Shown here in pieces: positions 16,291 to 25,800 of a DNA stretch of 36,238 nucleotides. The stretch is from Candidatus Omnitrophota bacterium (GTDB taxonomy: Bacteria; Omnitrophota; Gorgyraeia; Duberdicusellales; 4484-171), in the NCBI GenBank assembly GCA_023819315.1, contig JAMWBQ010000007.1, forward strand, positions 1 through 36,238. The letters run 5' to 3'. A program made the translations under genes and the position numbers. The notes beneath the pieces were generated by a model. It was not told the DNA's origin. It searched no databases and saw only the letters and a list, made by a program, of their open reading frames with translations. The stretch's first letter is position 1, and every line of letters begins with the position of its first letter.

Positions 16291-18525
16291 ATGAGTGAAA
16301 AAAATAAATTGTTTTTTTTATCAATTTTGATTGCTTTTATAGGATTCACTTCTGTTTTTTCTCAGAGTATTTTTATAAGAGAATTAATAGTGGTTTTTTC
16401 TGGTAACGAAGGGGCTATAGGGATTATTTTATGTTTTTGGCTCTTCTGGTCTTCAGTAGGTAGCATAATTTTGGGAAAATTAGGGAGAAGAATAATAAGA
16501 ATAGAGAGATTTTTCTTTTTTATTTATCTTACATACATTATTTTTATCTTGGTTGAGTTAATTCTAATTAGAAATATAAGGGTAATTCTAAGACTTAACC
16601 CGGGAGAAATTGTCGGACCGATAGAGATGATTTATATTTCTTTTTTTGTTTTAGCACCGTTTTCTTTAACTAATGGTTCAATTTTTATCTTGAGTGTAGA
16701 AATCCTATCTAAGTTGTTAGCTAAGAATAGCTTAAGTATGGTTTATTCTATAGATGCTTTAGGAGATATGTTGGGGGGCTTAGCTTTCTCTTTTTTATTT
16801 GTTTTTATTCTCTCTTCTTTTCATAACCTATACTTGATGGTTATGTTGAATTTGTTTTTTATTTTAATGTACGTATATTTTTATAGGTTAGGTAAAATAT
16901 ACTTTTTTTTAACTACTGCACTTATATTTACCTTTATAATTTTTGGTTTTTTTGTTCACTCTATAGATAGTTTCCTTTTGAATCTTGAATGGAAAGAATT
17001 TAATCTAATCGCTAAGAAGATCTCCCCTTACAGTAACATATATATAACTAAAAATAGGGATAGTTTTAGTGTGTTTGAGAATGGTTTTTTAAGTTTTAGT
17101 TTCCCTGAACCTTTAAATTCCCAAGAAACAGTTCATTTGACTTTTTTACAAAGTAAAGATTGTAAGCGTATACTTATTGTAGGAGAAGGAGTTAGTGGCT
17201 TACTTTATGAGATTCTAAAGTATCCTGTGGAGGAGGTTTACTATTTAGAATTGGACCACAATTTAATATCCCTACTTAAAAATTATTTACCTCCAAAATA
17301 CAAGGGAACACTCTATAACCCTAAGGTGAAAATTTACAATTTGGAAGCAAGGGTATTTTTGAATTACTATCGGGGAGAAAAATTTGATATAGTTCTTATC
17401 AATACACCTCCACCTTATAATGCTTACCTCAACAGATTCTATACTTACGAGTTTTTTAATAAAATTAAAACAATTATAAAAGAAGAGGGCGTTTTTTCCT
17501 TTACTTTACCTTATCAAGAGGGTTACCTAAGTAAGGAGTTAAGGAATCTTATTTCCAGTATATACTATACTTTAAATAAAGTTTTCCCTCACATTTTACA
17601 TATTCCTGGTAGAGAACTTAGATTTATCGCTTCTTTGAGTTCCACTCAACTTACTTACAACCCTGATATAATTTCTGCTCGTTTAGAAAAATACAATTTA
17701 TCTACAGAGTTCTTTAACAGATTCTATTTAGAGAGTAGATTGTTACCTTGGCATATAAATTATTTAGGAGATGTAATAAGAGAAAATAGTAAGGTAAGAT
17801 TAAATTACGATTTTTCTCCTGTTAGTTACTACTATGGGATTATCTTTTTTTCTTCATTTTTTAAATTTTGGTTAGTAAGAATATTTTATTTTCTAATTCG
17901 TATTAAGCCTTATTTTTATTTAATTTTGTTTTTTATGGTATGGATATTTACCTATGCTTTAAAGAAGAGGTATTTTGTTATTTTATCAGTTTTTAGTATG
18001 GGTGGATTAGGTATAGCTTCCCTAATAATATCCATTTTAGGTTTTGAAATAATTTATGGTTATGTTTACCATAAAATTGGGCTAATGAGTACTTTCTTTA
18101 TGTTAGGTCTTGCTTGTGGTTCTAATTACTTTAATAAAAAGAGGTATCTTAGATTTGATTTTCTTCCCTATTTATACTTTATAGGAGCAATATATGTGTT
18201 CTTTTTACCATATTTATTTAGACTATTAGAGAAATTGCCAATTTTCTTTTCAGGTGTTAGCTTTATTTTCCCTTTTTTAGGAGGTATTTTAGTAGGACTA
18301 AATTTTTCGTGGATAAATGCTTTAAATATTAGCAAAGGTTTTATTAAAAATCCAGGTACTATATATGCTTTTGATCTCGTAGGAGGCGGAAGTTGGGGAA
18401 TTTTTTTGAGTTTATTTTTAATTCCCCTCTATGGTTTATTTATAAGTAGTGGTATAATAAGTTTTATATTATTATTAAGTGGAATATTGAATATTTATTA
18501 TTTTAGAAGTGTTAATTATGGATAA
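16291..18525 (+). CDS. Integral membrane protein with embedded spermidine-synthase-like domain
   Basis: A 744-residue polytopic membrane protein. The N-terminal ~230 residues hold about six or seven hydrophobic segments, a soluble SpeE-like Rossmann domain spans about 255-500, and another group of membrane segments covers about 520-740. The domain has IVGEGVSGLLYEIL (from 294) as nucleotide loop and LELD after it. In the catalytic region it reads INTPPPYNAYLNRFYT (about 370-385), where true spermidine synthases have an Asp-rich D(S/T)xDP. The loss of that Asp argues against aminopropyl transfer. This is the known fused membrane/spermidine-synthase-like family, whose substrate is unknown. The stop overlaps the next start. 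Confidence 0.8.
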   Translation: MSEKNKLFFLSILIAFIGFTSVFSQSIFIRELIVVFSGNEGAIGIILCFWLFWSSVGSIILGKLGRRIIRIERFFFFIYLTYIIFILVELILIRNIRVILRLNPGEIVGPIEMIYISFFVLAPFSLTNGSIFILSVEILSKLLAKNSLSMVYSIDALGDMLGGLAFSFLFVFILSSFHNLYLMVMLNLFFILMYVYFYRLGKIYFFLTTALIFTFIIFGFFVHSIDSFLLNLEWKEFNLIAKKISPYSNIYITKNRDSFSVFENGFLSFSFPEPLNSQETVHLTFLQSKDCKRILIVGEGVSGLLYEILKYPVEEVYYLELDHNLISLLKNYLPPKYKGTLYNPKVKIYNLEARVFLNYYRGEKFDIVLINTPPPYNAYLNRFYTYEFFNKIKTIIKEEGVFSFTLPYQEGYLSKELRNLISSIYYTLNKVFPHILHIPGRELRFIASLSSTQLTYNPDIISARLEKYNLSTEFFNRFYLESRLLPWHINYLGDVIRENSKVRLNYDFSPVSYYYGIIFFSSFFKFWLVRIFYFLIRIKPYFYLILFFMVWIFTYALKKRYFVILSVFSMGGLGIASLIISILGFEIIYGYVYHKIGLMSTFFMLGLACGSNYFNKKRYLRFDFLPYLYFIGAIYVFFLPYLFRLLEKLPIFFSGVSFIFPFLGGILVGLNFSWINALNISKGFIKNPGTIYAFDLVGGGSWGIFLSLFLIPLYGLFISSGIISFILLLSGILNIYYFRSVNYG

Positions 18526-19618
18526 GTTAAGATTTATATTTCTCATATTTTTTTGTTTTTTCTTAAGCATTTGCTATTCTCTTGATTACAAAGAAGCTTT
18601 GTACTGGCAAGCAGAGGAGAATGGTAATGTTAGATGTGCGTTATGCCCAAGAAGGTGTGTTATAGCAAAAGGTAATAGAGGGTTTTGTGGAGTAAGGATA
18701 AATCGTGATGGTAAGTTGTATACTTTAGCTTATAATAATCCCGTAGCTATAGCTGTTGACCCTATAGAGAAGAAACCTTTCTTTCATGTTTTACCAGGCA
18801 CAGGAGCTTTTTCTTTAGCTATTTCTGGTTGTAATATGAGGTGCCTTTTTTGTCAAAATTGGCATATCTCTCAAGCAAAGCCTGATGAGACAATAAACTA
18901 TACTCTTTCCCCGGCTGATATTGTAAGAATGGCAAAAAAATATAATTGCCCATCAGTAGTATTCACTTATACCGAACCAACTGTATTTTATGAGTATATG
19001 CTTGAAACTGCTAAGTTATCTAAGCAGGAGGGGTTATTAGTGGGTATGCATAGTTGCGGGTATATAAACGAGGAACCACTCGTTGAGTTACTAAGGTATA
19101 TGGATTTTATTAATGTTGATTTGAAGAGTTTTTCTCCAGATTTCTATAGAGAAATGAGTAATGGAGCAGATTTAAATAGTGTGCTTACCACATTAAAAAA
19201 GATAAAGGAAGCAAATATTCACTTAGAGATTACCAATTTAGTTATTCCTACTAAGAATGATTCCCCCCAAGAGGTGAGAAATTTATGTTTATGGATAAGA
19301 GACAATTTAGGTGTAGATACACCTGTTCATTTTTCTCGTTTTTTCCCTCATTATAGGTTAAAGAACTTACCACCAACGCCTGTAAGTAATCTAAAAGAGA
19401 TTTATAATATGGCTAAAGAGGTAGGGCTAAAATTCGTTTATATCGGTAATGTCCCTGGAATAGAAGAGGAATCTACATATTGTCCCAAATGTAATAATTT
19501 ACTGATAAAGCGGGTAGGTTATTCCATTTTAGAGAATAATATTAGAGATGGTAAATGTAAATTTTGTGGAGAAACTATACCGGGTATATGGGAAGGGGAA
19601 AAGGAGAGTAAGTTTTGA
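18518..19618 (+). CDS. Radical SAM protein, AmmeMemoRadiSam type, with N-terminal signal/anchor
   Basis: A radical SAM enzyme with cluster motif C105-x3-C109-x2-C112 (GCNMRCLFCQN). Before it lies a further Cys set (C40, C43, C47, C57) typical of the AmmeMemoRadiSam/PflA-like group, and at the C-terminus a CPKC ... CKFC zinc ribbon. The reaction of the group is unknown. It begins with a hydrophobic stretch FIFLIFFCFFLSICYS that looks like a signal peptide or membrane anchor, odd for a reducing iron-sulfur enzyme. The ATG at 18518 overlaps the previous stop by eight bases and is preferred over the GTG at 18509. The AMMECR1 and MEMO partners are not in the window. Confidence 0.85.
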   Translation: MDKLRFIFLIFFCFFLSICYSLDYKEALYWQAEENGNVRCALCPRRCVIAKGNRGFCGVRINRDGKLYTLAYNNPVAIAVDPIEKKPFFHVLPGTGAFSLAISGCNMRCLFCQNWHISQAKPDETINYTLSPADIVRMAKKYNCPSVVFTYTEPTVFYEYMLETAKLSKQEGLLVGMHSCGYINEEPLVELLRYMDFINVDLKSFSPDFYREMSNGADLNSVLTTLKKIKEANIHLEITNLVIPTKNDSPQEVRNLCLWIRDNLGVDTPVHFSRFFPHYRLKNLPPTPVSNLKEIYNMAKEVGLKFVYIGNVPGIEEESTYCPKCNNLLIKRVGYSILENNIRDGKCKFCGETIPGIWEGEKESKF

Positions 19619-20700
19619 ATAATAGTAAAATAAATATTATAGGTGAGATAGTGAGTGATTTTTTAGAGCGCACCTTAGGATTACGCTTTGATATTTGTAG
19701 GTGTGAGTTGTGTAAGAAGAAAATGTTAGATATGGTTTTAGATAAATTTCCTCCCTATTTATGGGAAGGTTCTAAGGAAGATAGTGAGTATCAAAAAAAA
19801 TTTTTCTCCCTTACTAACCAGTACATTAAAAATATTATGTTAGAGATATATAAAGCGGTGGATTATGTAAGTAATCACCCCCCTCATAATTTAGAAGAGG
19901 ATAGAGAAAAGAGTTTTAATCAACTCTTAGAGAAGATATATCAAGATAGAGGAGTAGATTTCAGCCAATACCACCGCAATATTTTGAAAAGAAGGATAGC
20001 TCTAAGAATGCAGGTTAACGGAATAGATTCTTATACTGATTATTTAAAGCTATTAATTAACTATCCTGAGGAGTACGATAAGTTGTTTGAAGTCTTAACT
20101 ATAAACGTCTCCGAATTTTTTCGTGATTTGGATAACTGGGCAGTTATAAATAGTTTGCTTAAGGATTTATCAGAGAAAGCAAGATTAGAGAAGAGGAGGT
20201 TAAAAGTATGGAGTGCAGGTTGTGCTCATGGTGAGGAACCCTACTCTATAGCTATACTGTCAAAAGAGCTAAATTTAGCTGAGATGATAGAGATAATCGC
20301 TACCGATGTAGATAAGAGTAGTCTTGAGGTAGCGAAGAGAGGAGAGTTCGATACCTATAGAATTAAGAATATTTCCCAAGAATTGCTAAAAAAATACTTT
20401 GATTCTAAAGGAGATGGTAAATATCAGTTAAAGGATAGCATTAAAATTATGGTAGACTTCAAATATCACAATCTTATAGGTGATCCTTATCCCAAAGATA
20501 TAGATATCATTTTCTGTAGAAATGTTTTTATATATTTTACTAAACCTTTACAGGAGCAAATTCTTAATAGGTTTTATTATTCTCTAAAGGATGAGGGATA
20601 TTTAGTGATTGGCAAAAGCGAGGTTATTCTCGCTGAGGCAAAGTTGATTTTTGAAGAAGTGAATATAGAGAATAGATTGTATAGGAAGAAAAAGATATAA
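19615..20700 (+). CDS. ComFB-CheR fusion protein, protein-glutamate methyltransferase
   Basis: Residues ~90-361 are a CheR-type SAM methyltransferase: the N-terminal helical part, TINVSEFFRD, the SAM loop SAGCAHGEEPYSIAI, ATDVD and FCRNVFIYF. CheR methylates glutamates of chemoreceptors, or of signalling partners in alternative pathways. Residues ~1-60 match ComFB: CRCELCKKKMLDMVLDKFPPYLW (C28, C30, C33 and the PPYLW end). ComFB proteins have been reported as cyclic dinucleotide receptors, so the methyltransferase may be gated by c-di-AMP or c-di-GMP; this is inference. TTG 19615 overlaps the TGA of the preceding gene and follows an AAGGAGAG site. No other chemotaxis gene is in view. Confidence 0.85.
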   Translation: MNNSKINIIGEIVSDFLERTLGLRFDICRCELCKKKMLDMVLDKFPPYLWEGSKEDSEYQKKFFSLTNQYIKNIMLEIYKAVDYVSNHPPHNLEEDREKSFNQLLEKIYQDRGVDFSQYHRNILKRRIALRMQVNGIDSYTDYLKLLINYPEEYDKLFEVLTINVSEFFRDLDNWAVINSLLKDLSEKARLEKRRLKVWSAGCAHGEEPYSIAILSKELNLAEMIEIIATDVDKSSLEVAKRGEFDTYRIKNISQELLKKYFDSKGDGKYQLKDSIKIMVDFKYHNLIGDPYPKDIDIIFCRNVFIYFTKPLQEQILNRFYYSLKDEGYLVIGKSEVILAEAKLIFEEVNIENRLYRKKKI

Positions 20701-20719
20701 TAAAATTTTAAGAATCATT

Positions 20720-21826
20720 ATGTTAACGGATAATTCAAAAAAGACCCCTTTGTATACCAATCATATTAACAGCAATGCTAAGATGGTAGAATTTTTTAAC
20801 TGGTTACTCCCCTTAGAATTCTCTGGTATACTAAGAGAAGCAAAAGCTTGCCGTAGTAACTGTCTTATGTTTGATATTTCCCATATGGGACAAATAAGAA
20901 TTAAGGGAGATAACAGTGAAGCGTTTCTTCAAGAATTAACCGCTAACGATGTTTCTTCCATTAAACCCAATGGTTTACAATACAATCTATTCATTAATTC
21001 TCAAGGAAATATTATAGATGATTTTGTCCTTTACCGCCTAAGGAATAGTTTTTTATGTATCGTTAATGCCTGTAATAAAGATAAAGTTTTAGATTGGCTT
21101 AATAAGAGGAAATTTAATGATTTAGATATAGTAGATGAAACCGAGAATAATGCTTTTATTTCTCTTCAGGGACCGAATTCTCAATGTCTTTTAGAAAATG
21201 TAGTGGGAGTGGGCTTAGATGATTTAAGTTATATGAACTTTTTAGATTTAGACTTAGGAGGAGTTAAACTTACTATTTCTCGCAGTGGATATACTGGCGA
21301 GGATGGTTTTGAGATAATTTGTCCAAGATATTACGCATCTAATTTGTGGGAAAAAATTAAGGAAGGGAGAGGAAGAGTTATCCCCGATTTAGGTGGGTTA
21401 GGAGCAAGAGACATTTTAAGGATAGAAGCTGGCTATCCTTTATACGGTAACGATATAGACGAGACAACCAATCCTCTGGAAGCTTCCCTTAAGTGGGTGG
21501 TAAAATATAATTCTAAAGATTTCTTAGGTAAAGAAAAAATATTAGAGATACTGAGGAAGGGTATAGAGAGAAAACGAGTAGGTTTTATTATGGAGGATAG
21601 GGGTGTGCCAAGAAAAGATTACTTAATTTATTCTCTCCAAGGTTCAGTTGTCGGTAAAGTTACCAGTGGAACATATTCGCCTAATTTAGATAGATTTATT
21701 GGTATGGGTTACATAGATATAAATTTTTCTTATGAGAATACTCCTATTATTATAGATATAAGAGGTAAATCGTTTCGTGCTTTTGTCCATCGTTACCCAT
21801 TTATAAAGACGAGAGTTAAATCTTAG
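20720..21826 (+). CDS. gcvT: Glycine cleavage T protein, aminomethyltransferase
   Basis: Transfers the methylene group from aminomethyl-lipoyl-GcvH to tetrahydrofolate and releases ammonia. The 368 residues match GcvT throughout: MFDISHMGQIRIKG, the FL..LTANDV segment, SRSGYTGEDGFEI, LGARDILRIEAGYPLYGNDI and the C-terminal barrel TSGTYSPNLDRFIGMGYI. It opens the gcv operon and is followed by gcvH after 11 bases. The start has no clear ribosome site. Confidence 0.97.
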   Translation: MLTDNSKKTPLYTNHINSNAKMVEFFNWLLPLEFSGILREAKACRSNCLMFDISHMGQIRIKGDNSEAFLQELTANDVSSIKPNGLQYNLFINSQGNIIDDFVLYRLRNSFLCIVNACNKDKVLDWLNKRKFNDLDIVDETENNAFISLQGPNSQCLLENVVGVGLDDLSYMNFLDLDLGGVKLTISRSGYTGEDGFEIICPRYYASNLWEKIKEGRGRVIPDLGGLGARDILRIEAGYPLYGNDIDETTNPLEASLKWVVKYNSKDFLGKEKILEILRKGIERKRVGFIMEDRGVPRKDYLIYSLQGSVVGKVTSGTYSPNLDRFIGMGYIDINFSYENTPIIIDIRGKSFRAFVHRYPFIKTRVKS

Positions 21827-21837
21827 GAGGTGAATTT

Positions 21838-22221
21838 ATGGATAATCTGCTATTTTCTAAAACTCACGAATGGGTAAAAATAGATAACGATATAGGTTGG
21901 GTAGGCGTTTCTAATTATGCTCAGAGTGAGTTAGGTGATATCGTTTATGTGGAGTTACCAAAGATAGGTGATGAGTTTACTCAATTTTCAAAATTTGCTA
22001 CTTTAGAATCTACCAAGGCAGCGGCGGAAGTTTATCTTCCCCTAAGTGGCACGATATCAGAAATTAATAAGGAATTAGTTAGTAATCCTCAGTGGATAAA
22101 TGAAAGTCCTTACGAGAAAGGTTGGTTAGTTAAGATCAAGATAAAAGACTTTAAAGAGAAAGATAATCTCTTAAATGAAGATGCTTATAGGGAATTTATA
22201 GAGGAAGAGAAAGAAAAGTAA
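21838..22221 (+). CDS. gcvH: Glycine cleavage H protein, lipoyl carrier
   Basis: Carries the aminomethyl intermediate between the P, T and L proteins on a lipoyl arm. It has 127 residues, with lipoylated Lys60 in FATLESTKAAAEV and the conserved HEWVKI and GWLVKIK segments. An AGGAGGTG ribosome site precedes the ATG. The genes for making its lipoyl group (lipM-like and lipA) are in the same operon. Confidence 0.97.
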   Translation: MDNLLFSKTHEWVKIDNDIGWVGVSNYAQSELGDIVYVELPKIGDEFTQFSKFATLESTKAAAEVYLPLSGTISEINKELVSNPQWINESPYEKGWLVKIKIKDFKEKDNLLNEDAYREFIEEEKEK

Positions 22222-22231
22222 AATATTTGAT

Positions 22232-23575
22232 ATGCCTTATATATTGAATACGAATTTACAAACAGAAGAGATGTTGAGGGAGCTGGGTTTATCCTCTTGG
22301 GAGGAACTCTTCCATCATCTACCTCCCCAGATAAAAATTAAAGGGAATTTAAACTTACCTTGTGGTTTAAGTGAACATTCTCTAAGAGAGGTTATGGAAG
22401 ATATTGGTAGTAAAAATATTCCCATAGACGAATTTAATTCTTTTTTAGGTGCTGGTATATACGACCACTATGTTCCCAGTGCTCTCGAACATATTGTTTC
22501 TCGTTGTGAATTCTACACTTCTTATACTCCTTATCAACCAGAGTGTTCACAGGGAGTTTTACAAGCACTTTATGAGTATCAGACTTATATTTGTTTACTT
22601 ACGGGTATGGATGTTACCAATGCTTCTTTATACGATGGTGCTTCTGCTTTAGGAGAGGCAGTGCTTATGAGTTTAAGATTGCAGAATAATCGAAATAAGG
22701 TATTAGTTGCTTATAGTGTTCACCCTGAGTATAGAAGGGTATTGGCTACGTATATAGGAGGGGGAGATTTTTCCCTTCAAATTGTTCCTTTTACTTCTCA
22801 AGGGTTTATTGATTTAGAGTTTTTAGAAAACAATTTAGATGGTAACTCTTCTTGTTTTGTTTTACAGAGTCCTAACTTTTTTGGTCTTATTGAAGATTTA
22901 GATAAGGTGAGTGCTATTTTAAAGGATAGAGGTGTTTTATTTATTTTGGTAACTAATCCTTTATCTTTAGCAATGCTAAAGGAGCCATATAAATTAGGAG
23001 TAGATATTATCTGTGGAGATGGGCAAGTTTTGGGAGGTAATTTGAATTTGGGAGGACCAACTTTTGGTTTTTTAGCTACCAAGTCTGAATATTTACGCCA
23101 GTTGCCAGGAAGGATAGTAGGCAGGACAATAGATATCGTAGGTAACAGTTGTTTCTGTCTTACCTTACAGACGAGAGAACAACATATAAAGAGAGAGAAA
23201 GCAACAAGTAACATATGTTCTAATCAATCTTTGAATGCAATTAGTGCATCTATATACTTATCTCTTTTAGGTAAGGATGGTTTAAAGAAAGTTTGGTTAT
23301 ACTCTTTTAATCTTGCCCATTATCTTTACCAGCGATTAAAAGATTTAGAATGTGTTTCTTTACCTTTTGGAGAAAGATTTTTTAACGAGTTCGTCTGGCA
23401 GATAGAGGGGGCTAATAGGTTACTGAATAGATTGGCTAAGAAAAAAATTCTTGCTGGTTTATCTATAGGTAATTATTATCCCCAACTTAAAAACTGTATA
23501 CTCAGTGCCTGCACGGAGAAAAAGAAAGCCTCTGATATAGATGAATTGATAGAGAATATAAAGAAATTAGTTTAA
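22232..23575 (+). CDS. gcvPA: Glycine decarboxylase (P protein) subunit 1
   Basis: The N-terminal half of the PLP-dependent glycine decarboxylase, encoded as a separate subunit, as in many anaerobes and thermophiles. The 447 residues include FLGAGIYDHYVPS, YTPYQPECSQGVLQALYEYQT, DGASALGEA and LGGPTFGFLATK. It works with gcvPB as an alpha2beta2 enzyme that decarboxylates glycine and loads GcvH. Confidence 0.96.
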   Translation: MPYILNTNLQTEEMLRELGLSSWEELFHHLPPQIKIKGNLNLPCGLSEHSLREVMEDIGSKNIPIDEFNSFLGAGIYDHYVPSALEHIVSRCEFYTSYTPYQPECSQGVLQALYEYQTYICLLTGMDVTNASLYDGASALGEAVLMSLRLQNNRNKVLVAYSVHPEYRRVLATYIGGGDFSLQIVPFTSQGFIDLEFLENNLDGNSSCFVLQSPNFFGLIEDLDKVSAILKDRGVLFILVTNPLSLAMLKEPYKLGVDIICGDGQVLGGNLNLGGPTFGFLATKSEYLRQLPGRIVGRTIDIVGNSCFCLTLQTREQHIKREKATSNICSNQSLNAISASIYLSLLGKDGLKKVWLYSFNLAHYLYQRLKDLECVSLPFGERFFNEFVWQIEGANRLLNRLAKKKILAGLSIGNYYPQLKNCILSACTEKKKASDIDELIENIKKLV

Positions 23576-23581
23576 ACTATT

Positions 23582-25033
23582 ATGGATAAACGATTGATTT
23601 TTGAGAAATCGGATGATTCTAAAGATAATAAATTAGTTAATCCTCCTGATATACCATTGAACTCTCCGGAAAGTATTATCCCCAAAGAACTCCTAAGAGA
23701 AGATTTACCTTTGCCTTCCTTAGGAGAGTTAGATGTGGTAAGGCATTACACAAATCTTAGTAAACTTAATTTTAGCGTAGATACAAATTTCTACCCTTTG
23801 GGTTCCTGTACGATGAAGTATAATCCTAAAGTAAATGAGGATATAGCTAAGCTTAAAACTTTTACTCATCTCCACCCTTATCAACCCGAAAGTTATATTC
23901 AAGGCGCTCTTAAGGTAATCTACGAATTAGAAAAGCTTTTGTGTGTTTTGACGGGTATGGCAAGATTTAGTTTTCAGCCACCAGCAGGAGCTAGTGGAGA
24001 ATTTACAGGGATGATGATTATAAGAGCCTACCATAAGCTCCGTAAAGAGAAAAGATATAAAGTTATTATACCTGATTCCTCTCATGGCACTAATCCTGCA
24101 ACGGCGAGTATGTGTGGATATAAAACTGTGGTTGTTCCTAGCACCAAGGAAGGTCTGGTGGATATAGACAATCTACGAAAATTGGTAGATGAAGAAACAT
24201 CAGCTATGATGCTTACTAATCCCAATACCTTAGGATTATTTGAAGAAAGGATACTTGATATAAGTGAAATAGTTCATAGTAGAGGAGCATTGTTATACTA
24301 CGATGGAGCTAACTTTAACGCTCTTTTAGGGATTACCAAACCCTCTCTTATGGGGTTTGATGTAATTCATCTTAATTTACATAAAACATTTTCTACCCCA
24401 CATGGCAGTGGTGGTCCAGGATCAGCTGGTGTGGGAGTGAAAGAGGAATTAAAGGAATTTTTACCTGTTCCTTTAGTAGATATTAAAAACGGACGTTATT
24501 ACTTAAATTATAAACTTAAAAATTCCATAGGTAAGGTAAAATCATTTTATGGGAATTTTAACGTTTTAGTTAAAGCTTACGCTTATATCTTGCGTTTAGG
24601 AGAAGAAGGTTTAAAAAGAGTATCTAAACACTCAGTTTTAAATGCTAACTATTTAAGAGAAAAACTAAAAGATACTTATAAATTAGCTTCTCCAAATAGA
24701 TGTATGCACGAGTTGGTTTTATCTTGCATATGGCAAAAAGAGAAAGGAGTAAAAGCAGGGGATATAGCTAAGCGACTCATAGATTTTGGAATACATCCTC
24801 CTACAATGTATTTCCCTTTAATTGTTAAAGAAGCTTTGATGATTGAACCTACAGAGACAGAGAGTAAATCTACGCTTGATTATTTCATACAGATTATGAA
24901 ACAGATTAACGATGAGGTAAACTTTTCACCTGAGAATTTCAAGAATTATCCTCTCACTACACCTGTTAGAAGAGTAGACGAAACGTATGCCGCTCGTTTC
25001 CCTGATATAAGATGGAAAAAAGCTGGCGTATAA
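23582..25033 (+). CDS. gcvPB: Glycine decarboxylase (P protein) subunit 2
   Basis: The C-terminal, PLP-binding half of glycine decarboxylase, 483 residues. PLP Lys268 lies in LNLHKTFSTPHGSGGPG; other signatures are FYPLGSCTMKYNP, PAGASGEFTGMM and SSHGTNPATASM. Its 3' end overlaps the following lipM-like gene by 22 bases in another frame, which implies translational coupling of the enzyme to its cofactor attachment. Confidence 0.97.
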   Translation: MDKRLIFEKSDDSKDNKLVNPPDIPLNSPESIIPKELLREDLPLPSLGELDVVRHYTNLSKLNFSVDTNFYPLGSCTMKYNPKVNEDIAKLKTFTHLHPYQPESYIQGALKVIYELEKLLCVLTGMARFSFQPPAGASGEFTGMMIIRAYHKLRKEKRYKVIIPDSSHGTNPATASMCGYKTVVVPSTKEGLVDIDNLRKLVDEETSAMMLTNPNTLGLFEERILDISEIVHSRGALLYYDGANFNALLGITKPSLMGFDVIHLNLHKTFSTPHGSGGPGSAGVGVKEELKEFLPVPLVDIKNGRYYLNYKLKNSIGKVKSFYGNFNVLVKAYAYILRLGEEGLKRVSKHSVLNANYLREKLKDTYKLASPNRCMHELVLSCIWQKEKGVKAGDIAKRLIDFGIHPPTMYFPLIVKEALMIEPTETESKSTLDYFIQIMKQINDEVNFSPENFKNYPLTTPVRRVDETYAARFPDIRWKKAGV

Positions 25034-25800
25034 TTATTGATGGTTATAACGATGGTTTACTTAATATGGCAAAAGATGAGGTTTTACTCTTTTGTTATCC
25101 TAAGTTAAAAGTTCCTACATTAAGAATATATTCCTGGCTTAAACCGTTTCTCTCTTTAGGGTATTTTCAGAAGATAGAAGATACGATTAATTTAGAAGAG
25201 TGTTTTAAAAAAGATATAGGTTTTGTTCATAGAATAACCGGTGGTTCAGCGATAGTTCATTATAAAGAACTTACCTATAGTATTGTCTGTGATGTGGAAG
25301 ATTTGAATTTGCCAATAGGGGTGAAAAAATCTTATAAATTAATTAATTCTTTCCTCATAAATTTTTATAAAGAGTTAGGGTTGAATGCAAAATTCTTTGA
25401 AGATGTTTCTTGTTTGGAAGTTATAAAGAGTCCATTTTGTTTCTTAGGTAAAGAACGGTTTGATATCGTAATAGATGGTAAAAAAATAGGCGGTAATGCT
25501 CAAAGGAGAGCAGGGAGAGTTATTTTCCAACACGGTTGTATACCTATGGATTTAGATTTTAGAGAAGTTAGAAATCTAATAAAGGGTGTGGATTATTCTA
25601 AATTATGTCAACAGGTTACCTATTTAAATAAATTATTGTCCCAACCTAAATCTTTTGAATATTTGCAAGAGACATTTATAAAAGTTTTTTTAAAAACTTT
25701 TAATATTAAAGGAAAGATAAGCTCTTGGCATAATGAGGAGATAGGATACTTAGATTATCTTTTGAGCAATAAGTATGATCGATATTATGTTAATATATGA
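25012..25800 (+). CDS. Octanoyl/lipoyl transferase of the LipM/LipL family
   Basis: A biotin/lipoate A/B-ligase-fold protein of 262 residues, with RITGGSAIVHY, DGKKIGGNAQRR and the QHG segment. C143 in SPFCFLG sits where LipM and LipL have their catalytic Cys and where LplA ligases do not, so it is read as an octanoyl (or lipoyl) transferase acting on GcvH. LipM (from octanoyl-ACP) is favoured over the LipL amidotransferase because lipA follows directly and no second copy is seen, but the two cannot be separated by eye. It overlaps gcvPB upstream and lipA downstream by four bases. Confidence 0.85.
   Translation: MEKSWRIIIDGYNDGLLNMAKDEVLLFCYPKLKVPTLRIYSWLKPFLSLGYFQKIEDTINLEECFKKDIGFVHRITGGSAIVHYKELTYSIVCDVEDLNLPIGVKKSYKLINSFLINFYKELGLNAKFFEDVSCLEVIKSPFCFLGKERFDIVIDGKKIGGNAQRRAGRVIFQHGCIPMDLDFREVRNLIKGVDYSKLCQQVTYLNKLLSQPKSFEYLQETFIKVFLKTFNIKGKISSWHNEEIGYLDYLLSNKYDRYYVNI

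Noticed and set aside
16291-18525. True spermidine synthase
   Set aside because: The catalytic Asp-rich motif is replaced by NTPPP and the domain is embedded in membrane segments.
22798-23214. Minus-strand 138-codon frame within gcvPA
   Set aside because: Shadow of a confident gene; no domain, no ribosome site.
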